Positions 26,047 to 34,552 are shown, counted from the first letter of the stretch. The stretch is 40,498 nucleotides of DNA from a virus (IMGVR_UViG_3300024256_000021:1-40498); one strand, 5' to 3'. Numbers and translations are program-made. The notes: generated by a model not told the origin, from the sequence alone.

Positions 26047-28848
26047 CTATTCTAAACCATCAAAATTGAAATTGACAATATCGATATTATTTTTTTTGTA
26101 GAATTCTTCATCTTCTTTGGATAATGGATTAGAGTTATGTGCATTTATTATGTCTTTAATTATATTCGGTTTTACTGATTCTGTTTCTAAATATTCTATT
26201 TCTGCGTTATATTGAGTTTCTAAGAAATCTTTAATTTCAGATTCAGTTTTATTTTCCCCCTTCATTGATTGTACGATTTGGACTAAATCTTCAAGTCTTG
26301 ATTTAACATTTGTTAAAGGTTCACCAATAATACTATTCTCCCCATTAATTATTATATCCTCTAAATTTTTCTTAGGTGTAATACCATAATCATTTAGGTA
26401 TTTATAAATATTATCTTTAAGGTTGTTTTGGATTTCAGTTATCAATGTACTATATTGACCGAATTGTTTTAAGTTATCTTTTAATATTTGTGATTCATTG
26501 TCATCTGGGTTAATATCTGTTGATACTCCTAACATTTTCACCAGCCCAATACTTGGAACTAATTCATCAAAGAACTTCAAACCTTTCTTTACTGCCTTAG
26601 CCGTTTCTTCTGGATAACCAAACATTAATGCGAATAAAGAACCTTGAAACAAAACGCTTTTTACATTAGGTACATATTTAGTGTAATTTTTTAATATTGT
26701 TGTAAAATCTACTCCTTTATCAAACTCTGATTGAATGTATTTTCTTAGTGTAACATTCTTTTCCGATGATTTTAACATTTTATTAAAAGCACTCTTATTA
26801 CTTGTAGATACACTTTCCATCTGCTTTATGAAAGCCTTCATCTCTTTAGTACCAGCAAAAGACATCACTGAATTATTTAGACTAATTAATTTTTTTATCT
26901 CACTTGACGATAAACCTTCAAACGACTCCTCAAAAGCCTCTTTCTGGAATTTCGACCGTTGTTCCTTAGATAACGATTTCCACGCTACTTCCGAGTAGTT
27001 TTTCATTGAGTTTTTTATGACTTTGTTATAAATGTCTGTATATTTTTTACCGTTTACTACCAAACCTTTGGCTACTTTACCTAATTTACCAGCGCCAAAA
27101 GTAAAAACTGAGAAAAATTGTAATCCCGCATTAAATTTCCACCCTTCATCTTGTTCATATACATAACCTAAACCACTTACAGCATCAATTGCTATCGACA
27201 ACATCGCCCCAGATGCTAAACACCCTGCACTACCAGTAAATGGACAAGTTAAGAACAATACTGCAATTGACATAATATCGAACATACAATGCCAATCAGA
27301 TGGACATTTCTTAATAAAATCATCCGCCTTGTAATAAAAGTCTCTAGTGTCGTGCATAGTTTGACCTAACCTCTTCGCTGGGTTATAAAAACCAGCACCA
27401 AAGGCTGACCCATTAAAAACATTCATATTTTTATTTAGTGTGTTAACACACCCACAACCCATAATAAAGTCTTTATTACCATAGTCATCTTGATCTCTTA
27501 CCTCACCATCAACGTCTACACCACTACCGGCATTATATATCCAATTTCCCATATTATTTCCCTGTTGACAAAACGTTTTCCAAGTACTATATTTATATTT
27601 TGCTGGACCCTGTAGTACTGACTGAAGAGTAGCCAAAGGCTGTAACCCCCCTACTGGAGTTCTACTACTATCATAAACAGCATCATCACAAAGGTACGCC
27701 TGTTTAGGGTTCTGAGTATCAAATCTATCATTCCAATTTTTTATCATATCCAAAAGTGAGATATACCCTTTCATCATCGACTCTACAGGTGTACCATTTT
27801 CCTTTTTAAAATTCACTATATCATTCTCAATTTCTGATACTAGGTCTTGAGCTGCATCCCACTTATCATCTTCGGACTCGGACTCGACACCACTAACATC
27901 ATAGTTAAATTTCCAAGGTTTCCGTTTACCACCAGGTCGGGGGGTTGCAATCAGTTTCTTAGCTTGATAGTAACCTTTTTCTTCTTTGAACTTCTTCACC
28001 CATATATCTCTCATAATAACGTCAGGGGTATAATTTTGACCTTTGTAAGTGTTATGATATAGTGACCATACTTCATTTACTACCCACTCTGGGGATAATA
28101 AGGTGGTTCTATTCATATCAAAAAAGTCGTCTAAACCTAAGTCCCCTACCCCCACCGCAACACTAAGGAATTTGGTTACAAATTTTTGATCTACCATCGT
28201 AAGAGACCCATCCTTCCATCCGAACACCTTTCGACATTCATTCCAATTGTTTTTTGTTTTATTATAACTACTTACATATTCTTTAAGATCTATTGAGTTA
28301 GCAACCCATTTTGGTAATATAAGTTTGTCCATCGAAACCTTTGTTAATGTGGTTTTAACTTTATTTCCGTAATACTCTTTTTCTTTACTGGTATACATGC
28401 TGGGGGGTTTTGCATCTCTTTTAACACCGTCCCAGCTATCTATAGTATTTAAATCATTTTCTCCTTTCTTCTTATTACCCACCCCCTTTATTTCTTTCTG
28501 TCTTTCTTTTGTCGACCTATAATACAACTCACCACCTCTACTCCAAGCAACCTTAAAATGTTCATTACCATATGCACCACTTTTAGAAAACCCATCCGTA
28601 TACCCTAATTTCTTTAATTCATTATTTATGGTGTCGAGTCTTTTTTTATCTTTATAAACCCACTCTCTAAAATTATCACCATCAGATTTATTTTTTATAA
28701 GTTTATTATAAAGATCTTGATACGTTTTAAGTGTATCATAATTAAAGAACAATTTTCTATTTAATATTTTATCGGCACCATTTTTGGTTTGTTCATTTAA
28801 AAAAACGCGACTATACTGAGATTCCGATATAATTATTCTGTTACCCAT
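26047..28848 (-). CDS. Very large unknown protein with leader and hydrophobic core
   Basis: 933 aa. A short leader (IIISESQYSRVFLNE then Gln20) is of the same kind as LTESQY/LTESDL leaders nearby, with Leu17-Asn18-Glu19 as possible cleavage site. A long hydrophobic region at about 517-560 (MSIAVLFLTCPFTGSAG and AMLSIAIDAVSGLGYVY) and others near 570-590 and 735-750 could span or enter a membrane. Around it are Gly/Cys-rich motifs such as FIMGCGCVNTLN. The arrangement of a membrane-like segment between soluble domains recalls translocation parts of large toxins, but no catalytic domain is recognised. It starts 5 nt after the 564-aa gene ends, in one operon. Confidence 0.72.
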   Translation of the reverse strand: MGNRIIISESQYSRVFLNEQTKNGADKILNRKLFFNYDTLKTYQDLYNKLIKNKSDGDNFREWVYKDKKRLDTINNELKKLGYTDGFSKSGAYGNEHFKVAWSRGGELYYRSTKERQKEIKGVGNKKKGENDLNTIDSWDGVKRDAKPPSMYTSKEKEYYGNKVKTTLTKVSMDKLILPKWVANSIDLKEYVSSYNKTKNNWNECRKVFGWKDGSLTMVDQKFVTKFLSVAVGVGDLGLDDFFDMNRTTLLSPEWVVNEVWSLYHNTYKGQNYTPDVIMRDIWVKKFKEEKGYYQAKKLIATPRPGGKRKPWKFNYDVSGVESESEDDKWDAAQDLVSEIENDIVNFKKENGTPVESMMKGYISLLDMIKNWNDRFDTQNPKQAYLCDDAVYDSSRTPVGGLQPLATLQSVLQGPAKYKYSTWKTFCQQGNNMGNWIYNAGSGVDVDGEVRDQDDYGNKDFIMGCGCVNTLNKNMNVFNGSAFGAGFYNPAKRLGQTMHDTRDFYYKADDFIKKCPSDWHCMFDIMSIAVLFLTCPFTGSAGCLASGAMLSIAIDAVSGLGYVYEQDEGWKFNAGLQFFSVFTFGAGKLGKVAKGLVVNGKKYTDIYNKVIKNSMKNYSEVAWKSLSKEQRSKFQKEAFEESFEGLSSSEIKKLISLNNSVMSFAGTKEMKAFIKQMESVSTSNKSAFNKMLKSSEKNVTLRKYIQSEFDKGVDFTTILKNYTKYVPNVKSVLFQGSLFALMFGYPEETAKAVKKGLKFFDELVPSIGLVKMLGVSTDINPDDNESQILKDNLKQFGQYSTLITEIQNNLKDNIYKYLNDYGITPKKNLEDIIINGENSIIGEPLTNVKSRLEDLVQIVQSMKGENKTESEIKDFLETQYNAEIEYLETESVKPNIIKDIINAHNSNPLSKEDEEFYKKNNIDIVNFNFDGLE

Positions 28849-28853
28849 ATCTT

Positions 28854-30548
28854 TTATACAACTCTACTTAGAAGTTTAGCCCATTGGACTGGACCCTTTT
28901 GGATTATTCCCGCCACAGTAAGTTCCTCATTTTCGGGTAACTCTATAGCTTTATTGACAGCGTCTTCAAACCCATCCTTAAACTGTTTATTTCTACCGAA
29001 TATCTTCTCTTCAGGTTTAGAAATTATTCTATACTCATTCTCACCCACTTTTTTAATTTTTCCGCGACTTCTGCCATTTATTATAATTTCGTATTTTTGA
29101 CCAATAACACCACCATCGGGTTTTTCATAATCGATATTCCATTGTTTTTTTAATAGATAAACACCCTTTCCCTTTTTAAATAGACCAATTTTTTCTAATT
29201 TACTATGGTAATTACCTAAACACCATTCTATATAACCTCTCGCGTCATCTTCCTTATCACCAAAAGCGTCTTCCATTGTCATACCTTCCTTAGCCAACTT
29301 AATATAATTACCCATATTTTCTCTACACCCTCCAGGACCAGAAAATATCTTTTTAAATTCCCCTTTATCTTGCCTATCGTCTTTTCTTTTTTCCGCCACA
29401 GTTGTTATATTGTCAACACCGTCAGAGTCAACAGGGACATAAAACATTTTACCGTCATTATCCACTAACTTACCACTATCATCCATTATCTTCATCGATT
29501 TTGATGGTGTTTTTGAATTCTTCTCACTAAACATACTACGTAATATATCAAAAGATATCCTTGTTCCACCCACAGGTTTCCAATCGACACTTTCAAAATC
29601 ATCAATATCTTTCCGTTTCTTTATAATAGTTTCGTCTGTGGGGTTTTTATACCATATATCATAAAATAATATATTATCACCCTCTTTCTTAACATTAGTT
29701 AAGATAGTGTCATATTCAGTTTTATATTCAGGGGTATCATTTCCAGCTCCACTATCAGTACCAGCTCCACTATCAGTTCCACTATCAGTATCATTTCCAG
29801 CTCCACTATCAGTATCAGTATCAGTATCAGTATCAGCTCCAGTATCAGTATCATTTCCAGCTCCACTATCAGTATCAGTATCAGTATCAGCTCCAGTATC
29901 AGCTCCACTATCACTATCAGTATTACCTTCAGGTTCCGTATAAGAACTATTTATGGTTGAAGCTTTAACTTTACCCAAAGAATCAACCTTACTTGAGTTT
30001 ATTCTCGTTTCAATAGCGTCCATCCCTTTTTGGTTAGTTTGTTGTTTCCAGTTTGTCCCATCAGTACTATACCAATATGTACCATCTGGTAGCTTTGAGT
30101 AACTATACTTACCCCCTTTATCTTTAAAAGTCTCCACAGTACTTACAACATTTGACTTATCTGGAGTCACTAACTCACCATTTACAAATGTTCCAGATGT
30201 CACTGTTCCATCCTCCTTAGTAAATGTACCCTTACCATTCTCCATATCATCTTTGAATTCTCCGACATATATTTCACCAAAACTATTTTTATACGTCCCT
30301 TTACCACTTCTCTTACCATCTACATATCCACCCACATATTCAAAATCCACATCTTTCCAAGTACCTTCCCCATTTTTACAGTCACCTGCAACACATTTCC
30401 CTGATATTTCTCCTGGTGGTGTTATACCTGTTGGTATTTCCACCTCTGTTGATGCTTCAGTAATTAAGTTACCGAACATTCTTTCCTCTGTAAACAGAGA
30501 TTTAATTCTATTAATCTCTTCGTTTATTGATTTATATTTTCTCTCCAT
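28854..30548 (-). CDS. MORN-repeat protein with Asp/Thr/Ser/Gly low-complexity linker and leader
   Basis: 564 aa. The leader INEEINRIKSLFTEERMFGN ends Ile29-Thr30-Glu31 before Ala32. Residues about 58-125 contain three MORN-type repeats (GEGTWKDVDFEYVGGYVDG, GKGTYKNSFGEIYVGEFKD, GKGTFTKEDGTVTSGTF). Residues about 208-271 are a low-complexity stretch of Asp, Thr, Ser, Gly and Ala (units such as DTDTDSGAGN) encoded by a short DNA tandem repeat. The C-terminal half (for example GGVIGQKYEIIINGRSRGKI) is a globular region I do not recognise. MORN motifs usually bind lipids or proteins at membranes. The protein lies at the head of a run of leader-bearing genes. The leader and linker suggest a virion-carried protein with a flexible spacer. 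Confidence 0.78.
   Translation of the reverse strand: MERKYKSINEEINRIKSLFTEERMFGNLITEASTEVEIPTGITPPGEISGKCVAGDCKNGEGTWKDVDFEYVGGYVDGKRSGKGTYKNSFGEIYVGEFKDDMENGKGTFTKEDGTVTSGTFVNGELVTPDKSNVVSTVETFKDKGGKYSYSKLPDGTYWYSTDGTNWKQQTNQKGMDAIETRINSSKVDSLGKVKASTINSSYTEPEGNTDSDSGADTGADTDTDTDSGAGNDTDTGADTDTDTDTDSGAGNDTDSGTDSGAGTDSGAGNDTPEYKTEYDTILTNVKKEGDNILFYDIWYKNPTDETIIKKRKDIDDFESVDWKPVGGTRISFDILRSMFSEKNSKTPSKSMKIMDDSGKLVDNDGKMFYVPVDSDGVDNITTVAEKRKDDRQDKGEFKKIFSGPGGCRENMGNYIKLAKEGMTMEDAFGDKEDDARGYIEWCLGNYHSKLEKIGLFKKGKGVYLLKKQWNIDYEKPDGGVIGQKYEIIINGRSRGKIKKVGENEYRIISKPEEKIFGRNKQFKDGFEDAVNKAIELPENEELTVAGIIQKGPVQWAKLLSRVV
29735..29922. repeat. Short tandem repeat coding the Asp/Thr/Ser/Gly linker
   Basis: Imperfect tandem units of TATCAG and CCAGCTCCACTATCAG, repeated about a dozen times within the MORN-protein gene. 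They encode DT/DS and GAG(N/T) units. Copy number is likely to vary by slippage. Confidence 0.8.
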
Positions 30549-30572
30549 AACACAATAATTTTATCTTTATAC

Positions 30573-30581
30573 TATAAATAT
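30573..30581 (-). promoter_or_regulatory. ATATTTATA element before the MORN gene
   Basis: Minus-strand AATATTTATA, 24 nt upstream of the ATG at 30548, just after the terminator of the homing endonuclease gene. It is well placed to restart transcription of the tail/cargo operon. Confidence 0.4.
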
Positions 30582-30615
30582 TAAATTTTTATAAAAAAAA
30601 CACTTATATATAAAA

Positions 30616-30650
30616 AATCCTCTTTATAAGTTTATATTATAAAGAGGATT
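30616..30650 (-). terminator. Rho-independent terminator after homing endonuclease gene
   Basis: A 14-bp perfect stem (AATCCTCTTTATAA at 30616-30629 with TTATAAAGAGGATT at 30637-30650) and 7-nt loop, followed on the minus strand by a T-run (ATTTTTTAT). It ends the gene at 30659-31537. Confidence 0.85.
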
Positions 30651-30658
30651 AATAAATA

Positions 30659-31537
30659 TTAAGTTAAATGTCTTTTGAGTTCACCTATAACCCATTCGGG
30701 TTTATCGTTAATATCCGTCTCCCAAAAACGAAGTAATGTATAACCATTTTCTAAAGTCCATTTATTTTTTATCTTATCCTTAGTTAAATTTTTTATTTGA
30801 TGTTCTGTTACCGGTATCTTATGTTTAGTGTTAGGGTTACAGTGCCAAAAATCCCCATCTACTTCTATTAATATATTTTTACCCTTAATTTTAAAGTCGT
30901 ATAAGGCTTTAATCTCCCTCACATAAAACTGTGGGTGATATTCAATACCACAATCATCCATTAATTTACTAAAATATTTTTCTAAGTTAGAGACAGGTGT
31001 TAAACCATTTTCTTTTATATAAGACACTCTTTTATGACTTTGTTTTTCCCTGTTCACCTCTTTACTCCAATATTCCCTCATACCCTTATCGAGACTATCT
31101 AAAACATGTTGGGGTCTTTTCCTTCCTTTTAGAGCTTGGGAAATTTTTTTATTCCTTTCTAAATTATTAGATATTTTCTCACCATAGTCCAATCTTTCGT
31201 CATCGTCTTTGGTTAATCCCTTATTCCATATAACTAACTCACCATATCCGTACAATCTTCTTTGGGTGTCCTTAGACTTTTTCTGAGCGTCAGTATTATG
31301 ACCCCAATTATTGTTAATTCTAGAAGCGTGACCATGAATAAAATCTCTAAAACCCTTTTTAATTCCTAAAAATGATGGGGTTTCACCACACCCACAATTA
31401 CATTTTGGTGATATACCTTCTAAATTATGTTTAATAAAGGTTTCTTGTGGTTTGATATCATGTTTTTTGACATTATGAGATGATAATCCCCATAATGAAT
31501 CAAAGTCTTTATCACATATTTCACATTTGTGTTGCAT
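30659..31537 (-). CDS. Free-standing homing endonuclease, Vsr-like fold with zinc finger
   Basis: 292 aa. Starts with a C2H2-type zinc finger (Cys5, Cys8, His21, His26), then a Cys-rich CNCGCGETP. Residues about 104-142 (NKGLTKDDDERL and ISQALKGRKRP) are a NUMOD3-like DNA-binding segment common in homing nucleases. The C-terminal domain has SNLEKYFSKLMDDCGIEYHP, YDFKIKGKNILIEVDGDFWH and GYTLLRFWETDI, the E...D...E-x-D pattern of very-short-patch-repair-like (PD-(D/E)xK-related) nucleases such as the EDxHD homing enzymes. It would cut a related genome lacking the insertion and copy itself in. It sits between the tail tube and MORN genes, with its own terminator. Confidence 0.85.
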   Translation of the reverse strand: MQHKCEICDKDFDSLWGLSSHNVKKHDIKPQETFIKHNLEGISPKCNCGCGETPSFLGIKKGFRDFIHGHASRINNNWGHNTDAQKKSKDTQRRLYGYGELVIWNKGLTKDDDERLDYGEKISNNLERNKKISQALKGRKRPQHVLDSLDKGMREYWSKEVNREKQSHKRVSYIKENGLTPVSNLEKYFSKLMDDCGIEYHPQFYVREIKALYDFKIKGKNILIEVDGDFWHCNPNTKHKIPVTEHQIKNLTKDKIKNKWTLENGYTLLRFWETDINDKPEWVIGELKRHLT

Positions 31538-31543
31538 AAAAAA

Positions 31544-31577
31544 TCCCTTTTACATATAAATATACACGTAAAAGGGA
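31544..31577 (-). terminator. Terminator of tail tube gene, overlapping homing endonuclease leader
   Basis: Stem TCCCTTTTAC (31544-31553) with GTAAAAGGGA (31568-31577), loop of 14 nt, followed on the minus strand by TTTTTT just before the endonuclease ATG at 31537. The loop holds an ATATTTATA element, so termination and re-initiation signals are nested. Confidence 0.75.
31555..31563 (-). promoter_or_regulatory. ATATTTATA element in terminator loop before homing endonuclease
   Basis: Minus-strand TATATTTATA, 17 nt upstream of the ATG at 31537 and lying in the loop of the hairpin at 31544-31577. A possible promoter for the endonuclease alone. Confidence 0.35.
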
Positions 31578-31602
31578 AAGTCTTATGTTTGATAAAGGAA
31601 TT

Positions 31603-32091
31603 CTAGAAAACATTTATTGCTCTGTCAAACCGGAGTGTACAAGTAATATCAGCCAAATCTGAAGAGGAATAATCTAATGAACCGAAATCGGCATCATTTA
31701 ACTGAGTTCCTTGTAAAATCCATTTCTGAACAACAACACCAGTTGGATCTAACATTTCCAATTCAACATCCTTTTTGTATCCAGCGGCATAACCCTGTCT
31801 ACCTGTTACTGATTCTGAATGTAGTCTAACCCACTCCATTAAAGCTTGTGTAGCTGAAGGACCGATTGGGTCTCTAAATGTAACTGAGATTGTTTCCCAT
31901 CTAAATCTACCGATAACATAAGTTTCAGTATTTAGAAAAGGTATAGATACCTCATCACTTGTATATTTTGGTCGGCTTGTTGTTGATACCCACCATTCTT
32001 GTATTCCCAGTTCATCGGGAAACCTTAAAATAAACCTATTCTTTCTTAATGGTTCATAAGGAACAGGCATTCGCATTAATAAATCCGCCAT
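31603..32091 (-). CDS. 19: Tail tube protein, T4 gp19 type
   Basis: 162 aa, the usual size of gp19 tube proteins. It forms the inner tube through which DNA passes. The motif set KNRFILRFPDELGIQEWWV, RFRWETISVTFRDPIGP and ALMEWVRLHSES, plus the end SLDYSSSDLADITCTLRFDR, is typical of the T4 gp19/Hcp-like tube family. It lies downstream of the sheath gene, as in other contractile phages, but here four other minus-strand genes and a plus-strand cassette separate them. It is flanked by homing endonuclease genes on both sides. The start ATG at 32091 is followed by ADLLMRMPVPYEP, a normal tube N-terminus. Confidence 0.92.
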   Translation of the reverse strand: MADLLMRMPVPYEPLRKNRFILRFPDELGIQEWWVSTTSRPKYTSDEVSIPFLNTETYVIGRFRWETISVTFRDPIGPSATQALMEWVRLHSESVTGRQGYAAGYKKDVELEMLDPTGVVVQKWILQGTQLNDADFGSLDYSSSDLADITCTLRFDRAINVF

Positions 32092-32149
32092 TTTTTAATT
32101 TTTTTTATATTTATTATTGTATTTGATAAGTTTTTTCATTACCTTTATT

Positions 32150-32158
32150 AATAAATAT
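32150..32158 (-). promoter_or_regulatory. ATATTTATT element upstream of tail tube gene
   Basis: Minus-strand GATATTTATT, 58 nt before the ATG at 32091, in the divergent region next to the plus-strand endonuclease gene. Possible promoter for the tube gene after the interrupting plus-strand cassette. Confidence 0.3.
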
Positions 32159-32174
32159 CTAAAAACCAAAAAAA

Positions 32175-33797
32175 GTGGATTATAAAAAGTTTTTTTTAGA
32201 AAATAATAAAGCTGGATTAAAAACCAGAGAATCTTATATTGAAAATAATTATAATGAAATATATAATTCAATTAACCTTTATTGTGATAGTATAAACTTA
32301 AATGGGGTTATTCCGTTTAAAGAAAAAATATATATCTTCATAAATAAATTAAGTGATACCCCCATATGTAAAAATTGTGATAAAAAATTAAAGTTTAAGA
32401 AAAGTTTAAGAGAGGGGTATGGTAGTTATTGTTCCATAAAATGTACAAACCAACACGAAGATCATAAAAACAACGTTAAAGAAACATTTAACAGAAAATA
32501 TGGTGGTTCACCAATAAGGGATAAGGATATAAAGAAAAAAATAGAACAGACAAACTTAAAAAGGTATGGTGTTACTAATATATTTAAAGATAGTGAATAC
32601 ATACAAACCAAAACTAAAGAGAAGTTAGGTGTACCCAACCCAAACCAATTAGATAGTGTAGTAGAAAAAAGGAAAAACACTAACCTCAACAAATATGGTG
32701 TAACCAATACACTATTATTAAATAACTCCCGTAAAAAGAACCAAAGTTCAAAACTAATTAATTTTAATGAAAAATATAAGGGGTTGAATGTTATTGACGA
32801 TTCTGGTGATTATGTTAAACTTAAATGTAATAACTGTAATGGTGAATATGATATAGATAGGGGTCTATTGTTCTATAGATTTAAAAATGGTATAAACCCT
32901 TGTACGATATGTAACCCTGTAAGTGAGTTAAAATCTATAAAAGAAAAGGAACTAACAGATTTCTTATCATCTTTGGGATTAAACCTTATTAAGGGTGATA
33001 GAGATATTCTTAATGGTAAGGAGATTGACATACTATTACCTGATTTTAATATTGGTATAGAATTTAATGGTTTGTATTGGCATTGTGAGAAATATGTTGA
33101 TAAGGATTACCATTTAAATAAAACTGATGTGTGTGAGTCCAAAGGAATACACCTAATACATATCTTTGAAGACGAATGGGTTAATAACAAGGATATTGTT
33201 AAAAGTAGATTAAAAAACTTATTTAAATTAACTGATAATAAAGTATATGGTAGAAAATGTATAATAAAAGAAGTTAATACTAAAGATAAAACAAAATTCT
33301 TAAATGATAACCATATTCAAGGTACAATAGGTAGTAAAGTTAATTTAGGTTTATATTATAATGATGAACTGGTGTCGATAATGACATTCGGTAAAGGTAG
33401 GGTTGTTATGAATGGTGTTAAAAATGAATGGGAGTTATTAAGGTTCTGTAATAAAGTTAATCATTCTGTTATCGGTGGGGCTAGTAAACTATTTAAACAC
33501 TTTATTAAAAACTATAAACCAAACCAATTAATAAGTTACGCTGATAGAAGGTGGTCACAAGGTAACTTATATGATCAATTAGGGTTTAATAAAACACACA
33601 ACTCAACACCAAACTATTTTTATGTTGTTAACAATGAAAGGGAACATAGATTTAAATATCGTAAGAATTTATTGGTTGAGTCTGGGTTTGACATTAAAAA
33701 AACTGAAAGAGAAATTATGTATGATAGGGGAATATATCGTATATATGATTGTGGAAATTTAGTTTATATTTATAATAATAAAGAAATTTCTTTGTAA
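32175..33797 (+). CDS. Homing endonuclease, Vsr-like, with two zinc clusters
   Basis: 540 aa from a GTG start (no ATG in a suitable place; A-rich leader before it). Two zinc clusters are visible: Cys65, Cys68, Cys86, Cys90 and Cys218, Cys221, Cys243, Cys246. Between them lie NUMOD-like repeats (TNLKRYGVTNIF, TNLNKYGVTNTL). The nuclease core is EIDILLPDFNIGIEFNGLYW (about 283-302) and YHLNKTDVCESKGIHLIHIF followed by EDEW (about 312-335), a pattern well known in phage-encoded Vsr-like homing enzymes. The C-terminal 190 residues (for example SIMTFGKGR, ELLRFCNKVNHSVIGGASKL) belong to the same family and probably contact DNA. It is on the strand opposite to the tail genes, directly beside the tail tube gene. 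Confidence 0.85.
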   Translation: MDYKKFFLENNKAGLKTRESYIENNYNEIYNSINLYCDSINLNGVIPFKEKIYIFINKLSDTPICKNCDKKLKFKKSLREGYGSYCSIKCTNQHEDHKNNVKETFNRKYGGSPIRDKDIKKKIEQTNLKRYGVTNIFKDSEYIQTKTKEKLGVPNPNQLDSVVEKRKNTNLNKYGVTNTLLLNNSRKKNQSSKLINFNEKYKGLNVIDDSGDYVKLKCNNCNGEYDIDRGLLFYRFKNGINPCTICNPVSELKSIKEKELTDFLSSLGLNLIKGDRDILNGKEIDILLPDFNIGIEFNGLYWHCEKYVDKDYHLNKTDVCESKGIHLIHIFEDEWVNNKDIVKSRLKNLFKLTDNKVYGRKCIIKEVNTKDKTKFLNDNHIQGTIGSKVNLGLYYNDELVSIMTFGKGRVVMNGVKNEWELLRFCNKVNHSVIGGASKLFKHFIKNYKPNQLISYADRRWSQGNLYDQLGFNKTHNSTPNYFYVVNNEREHRFKYRKNLLVESGFDIKKTEREIMYDRGIYRIYDCGNLVYIYNNKEISL

Positions 33798-33886
33798 AAC
33801 ACCCTATTTATGGGGATTTTTAATAAAAATGTAGAAAAAAAATAAAATTTATTACAAAACATAGCGCGATATCGAAAAGTTTGGCT

Positions 33887-33894
33887 TATATTTG
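33887..33894 (+). promoter_or_regulatory. Bacteroidota-type promoter core TATATTTG
   Basis: A perfect TAnnTTTG -7 element, 23 nt before the ATG at 33918. No TTTG -33 box is present at the standard distance. The A-rich leader (AAAAAATAAACAACT) without Shine-Dalgarno also fits Bacteroidota gene starts. Confidence 0.6.
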
Positions 33895-33917
33895 TAACAA
33901 CTAAAAAATAAACAACT

Positions 33918-34493
33918 ATGAAAAAAATAATTTTAATACTCGGAATCCTAATTGGATTAACAATTGGTGTATCAGCTGAAGTGAGAGAAGATACGGTAAC
34001 AAGAAAAAACTCACTAACCCAAAGAAGTGTAATCAAAAAGAATTTTGAAACATCATTTACCAATGAACTGGTGAAATACATCGAAACAGGTGATGTAACA
34101 CCCTTATTAGATTTGGCTCAAGAAGATGATATAACCTTTTATGGTTTAAGTGATGATAAATACGAACTAAGTGAGGACAAAGAATACTTCAAACAATTCA
34201 TTAAGAAATATTTAAATGTTCGATCCAAAGATTTAACAATACTTAGAATTGATAAAGAATATTATGACAATTCTAATCACAATTTTGGTTCAAAATATAA
34301 AATAACTATTCTATATCCTAATTCAGAAAGATACGATAACGTACAAATTTATTATAGTTGGGCTGGTAAAGTTAGAGGAATCACAATTAACGATAATCTA
34401 CACGAAAACTCATATATAGACGGTGATTTAAATAAAATATTTGGTCTTGATTCTGGTTATGAAGGTGAGAGTTTAAGTTGGAAAAAGTTGTAA
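33918..34493 (+). CDS. Secreted protein of a moron cassette, function unknown
   Basis: 191 aa. A clear signal peptide (MKKIILILGILIGLTIGVSA) with a likely signal peptidase I cut after Val-Ser-Ala. The mature part is Asp/Lys/Tyr/Asn-rich, probably alpha plus beta (IYYSWAGKVRGITINDNL), with the general look of a small NTF2-like or periplasmic domain; I do not assign a family. It has its own host-like promoter, reads opposite to the tail genes and ends at a strong bidirectional terminator, the hallmarks of a moron expressed independently of the lytic programme. It could alter the host envelope or exclude other phages, but the sequence does not show which. Confidence 0.8.
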   Translation: MKKIILILGILIGLTIGVSAEVREDTVTRKNSLTQRSVIKKNFETSFTNELVKYIETGDVTPLLDLAQEDDITFYGLSDDKYELSEDKEYFKQFIKKYLNVRSKDLTILRIDKEYYDNSNHNFGSKYKITILYPNSERYDNVQIYYSWAGKVRGITINDNLHENSYIDGDLNKIFGLDSGYEGESLSWKKL

Positions 34494-34522
34494 ATAATAG
34501 TTTAAAAATTGGGTACGGTAAA

Positions 34523-34552
34523 TTAAAAAGGTGGGAATTCCCACCTTTTTAA
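34523..34552. terminator. Bidirectional terminator between moron and minus-strand genes
   Basis: A perfect palindrome with core AAAAAGGTGGGAATTC and its complement: a G+C-rich 6-bp stem flanked by A-run and T-run, so it can stop transcription from both the 191-aa plus-strand gene and the 150-aa minus-strand gene. Confidence 0.9.

Noticed and set aside
29735-29922. Possible CRISPR-like array
   Set aside because: Units are 6-16 nt, directly adjacent, without unique spacers, and in frame within a gene; it is a low-complexity coding repeat.
29699-29943. Ile/Leu-rich and Ser/Val/Pro-rich ORFs on both strands over the short tandem repeat
   Set aside because: They are frame shadows of the tandem repeat coding the Asp/Thr/Ser/Gly linker of the MORN protein.
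30651-30659. ATATTTATT element at the end of the homing endonuclease gene as a promoter
   Set aside because: It overlaps the stop region and precedes the terminator at 30616-30650, so transcription from it would be stopped; kept only in the motif count.
33798-33835. Terminator after the 540-aa homing endonuclease gene
   Set aside because: Only a 3-4 bp stem (CCC with GGG around TATTTAT) precedes the T-run; too weak to call.
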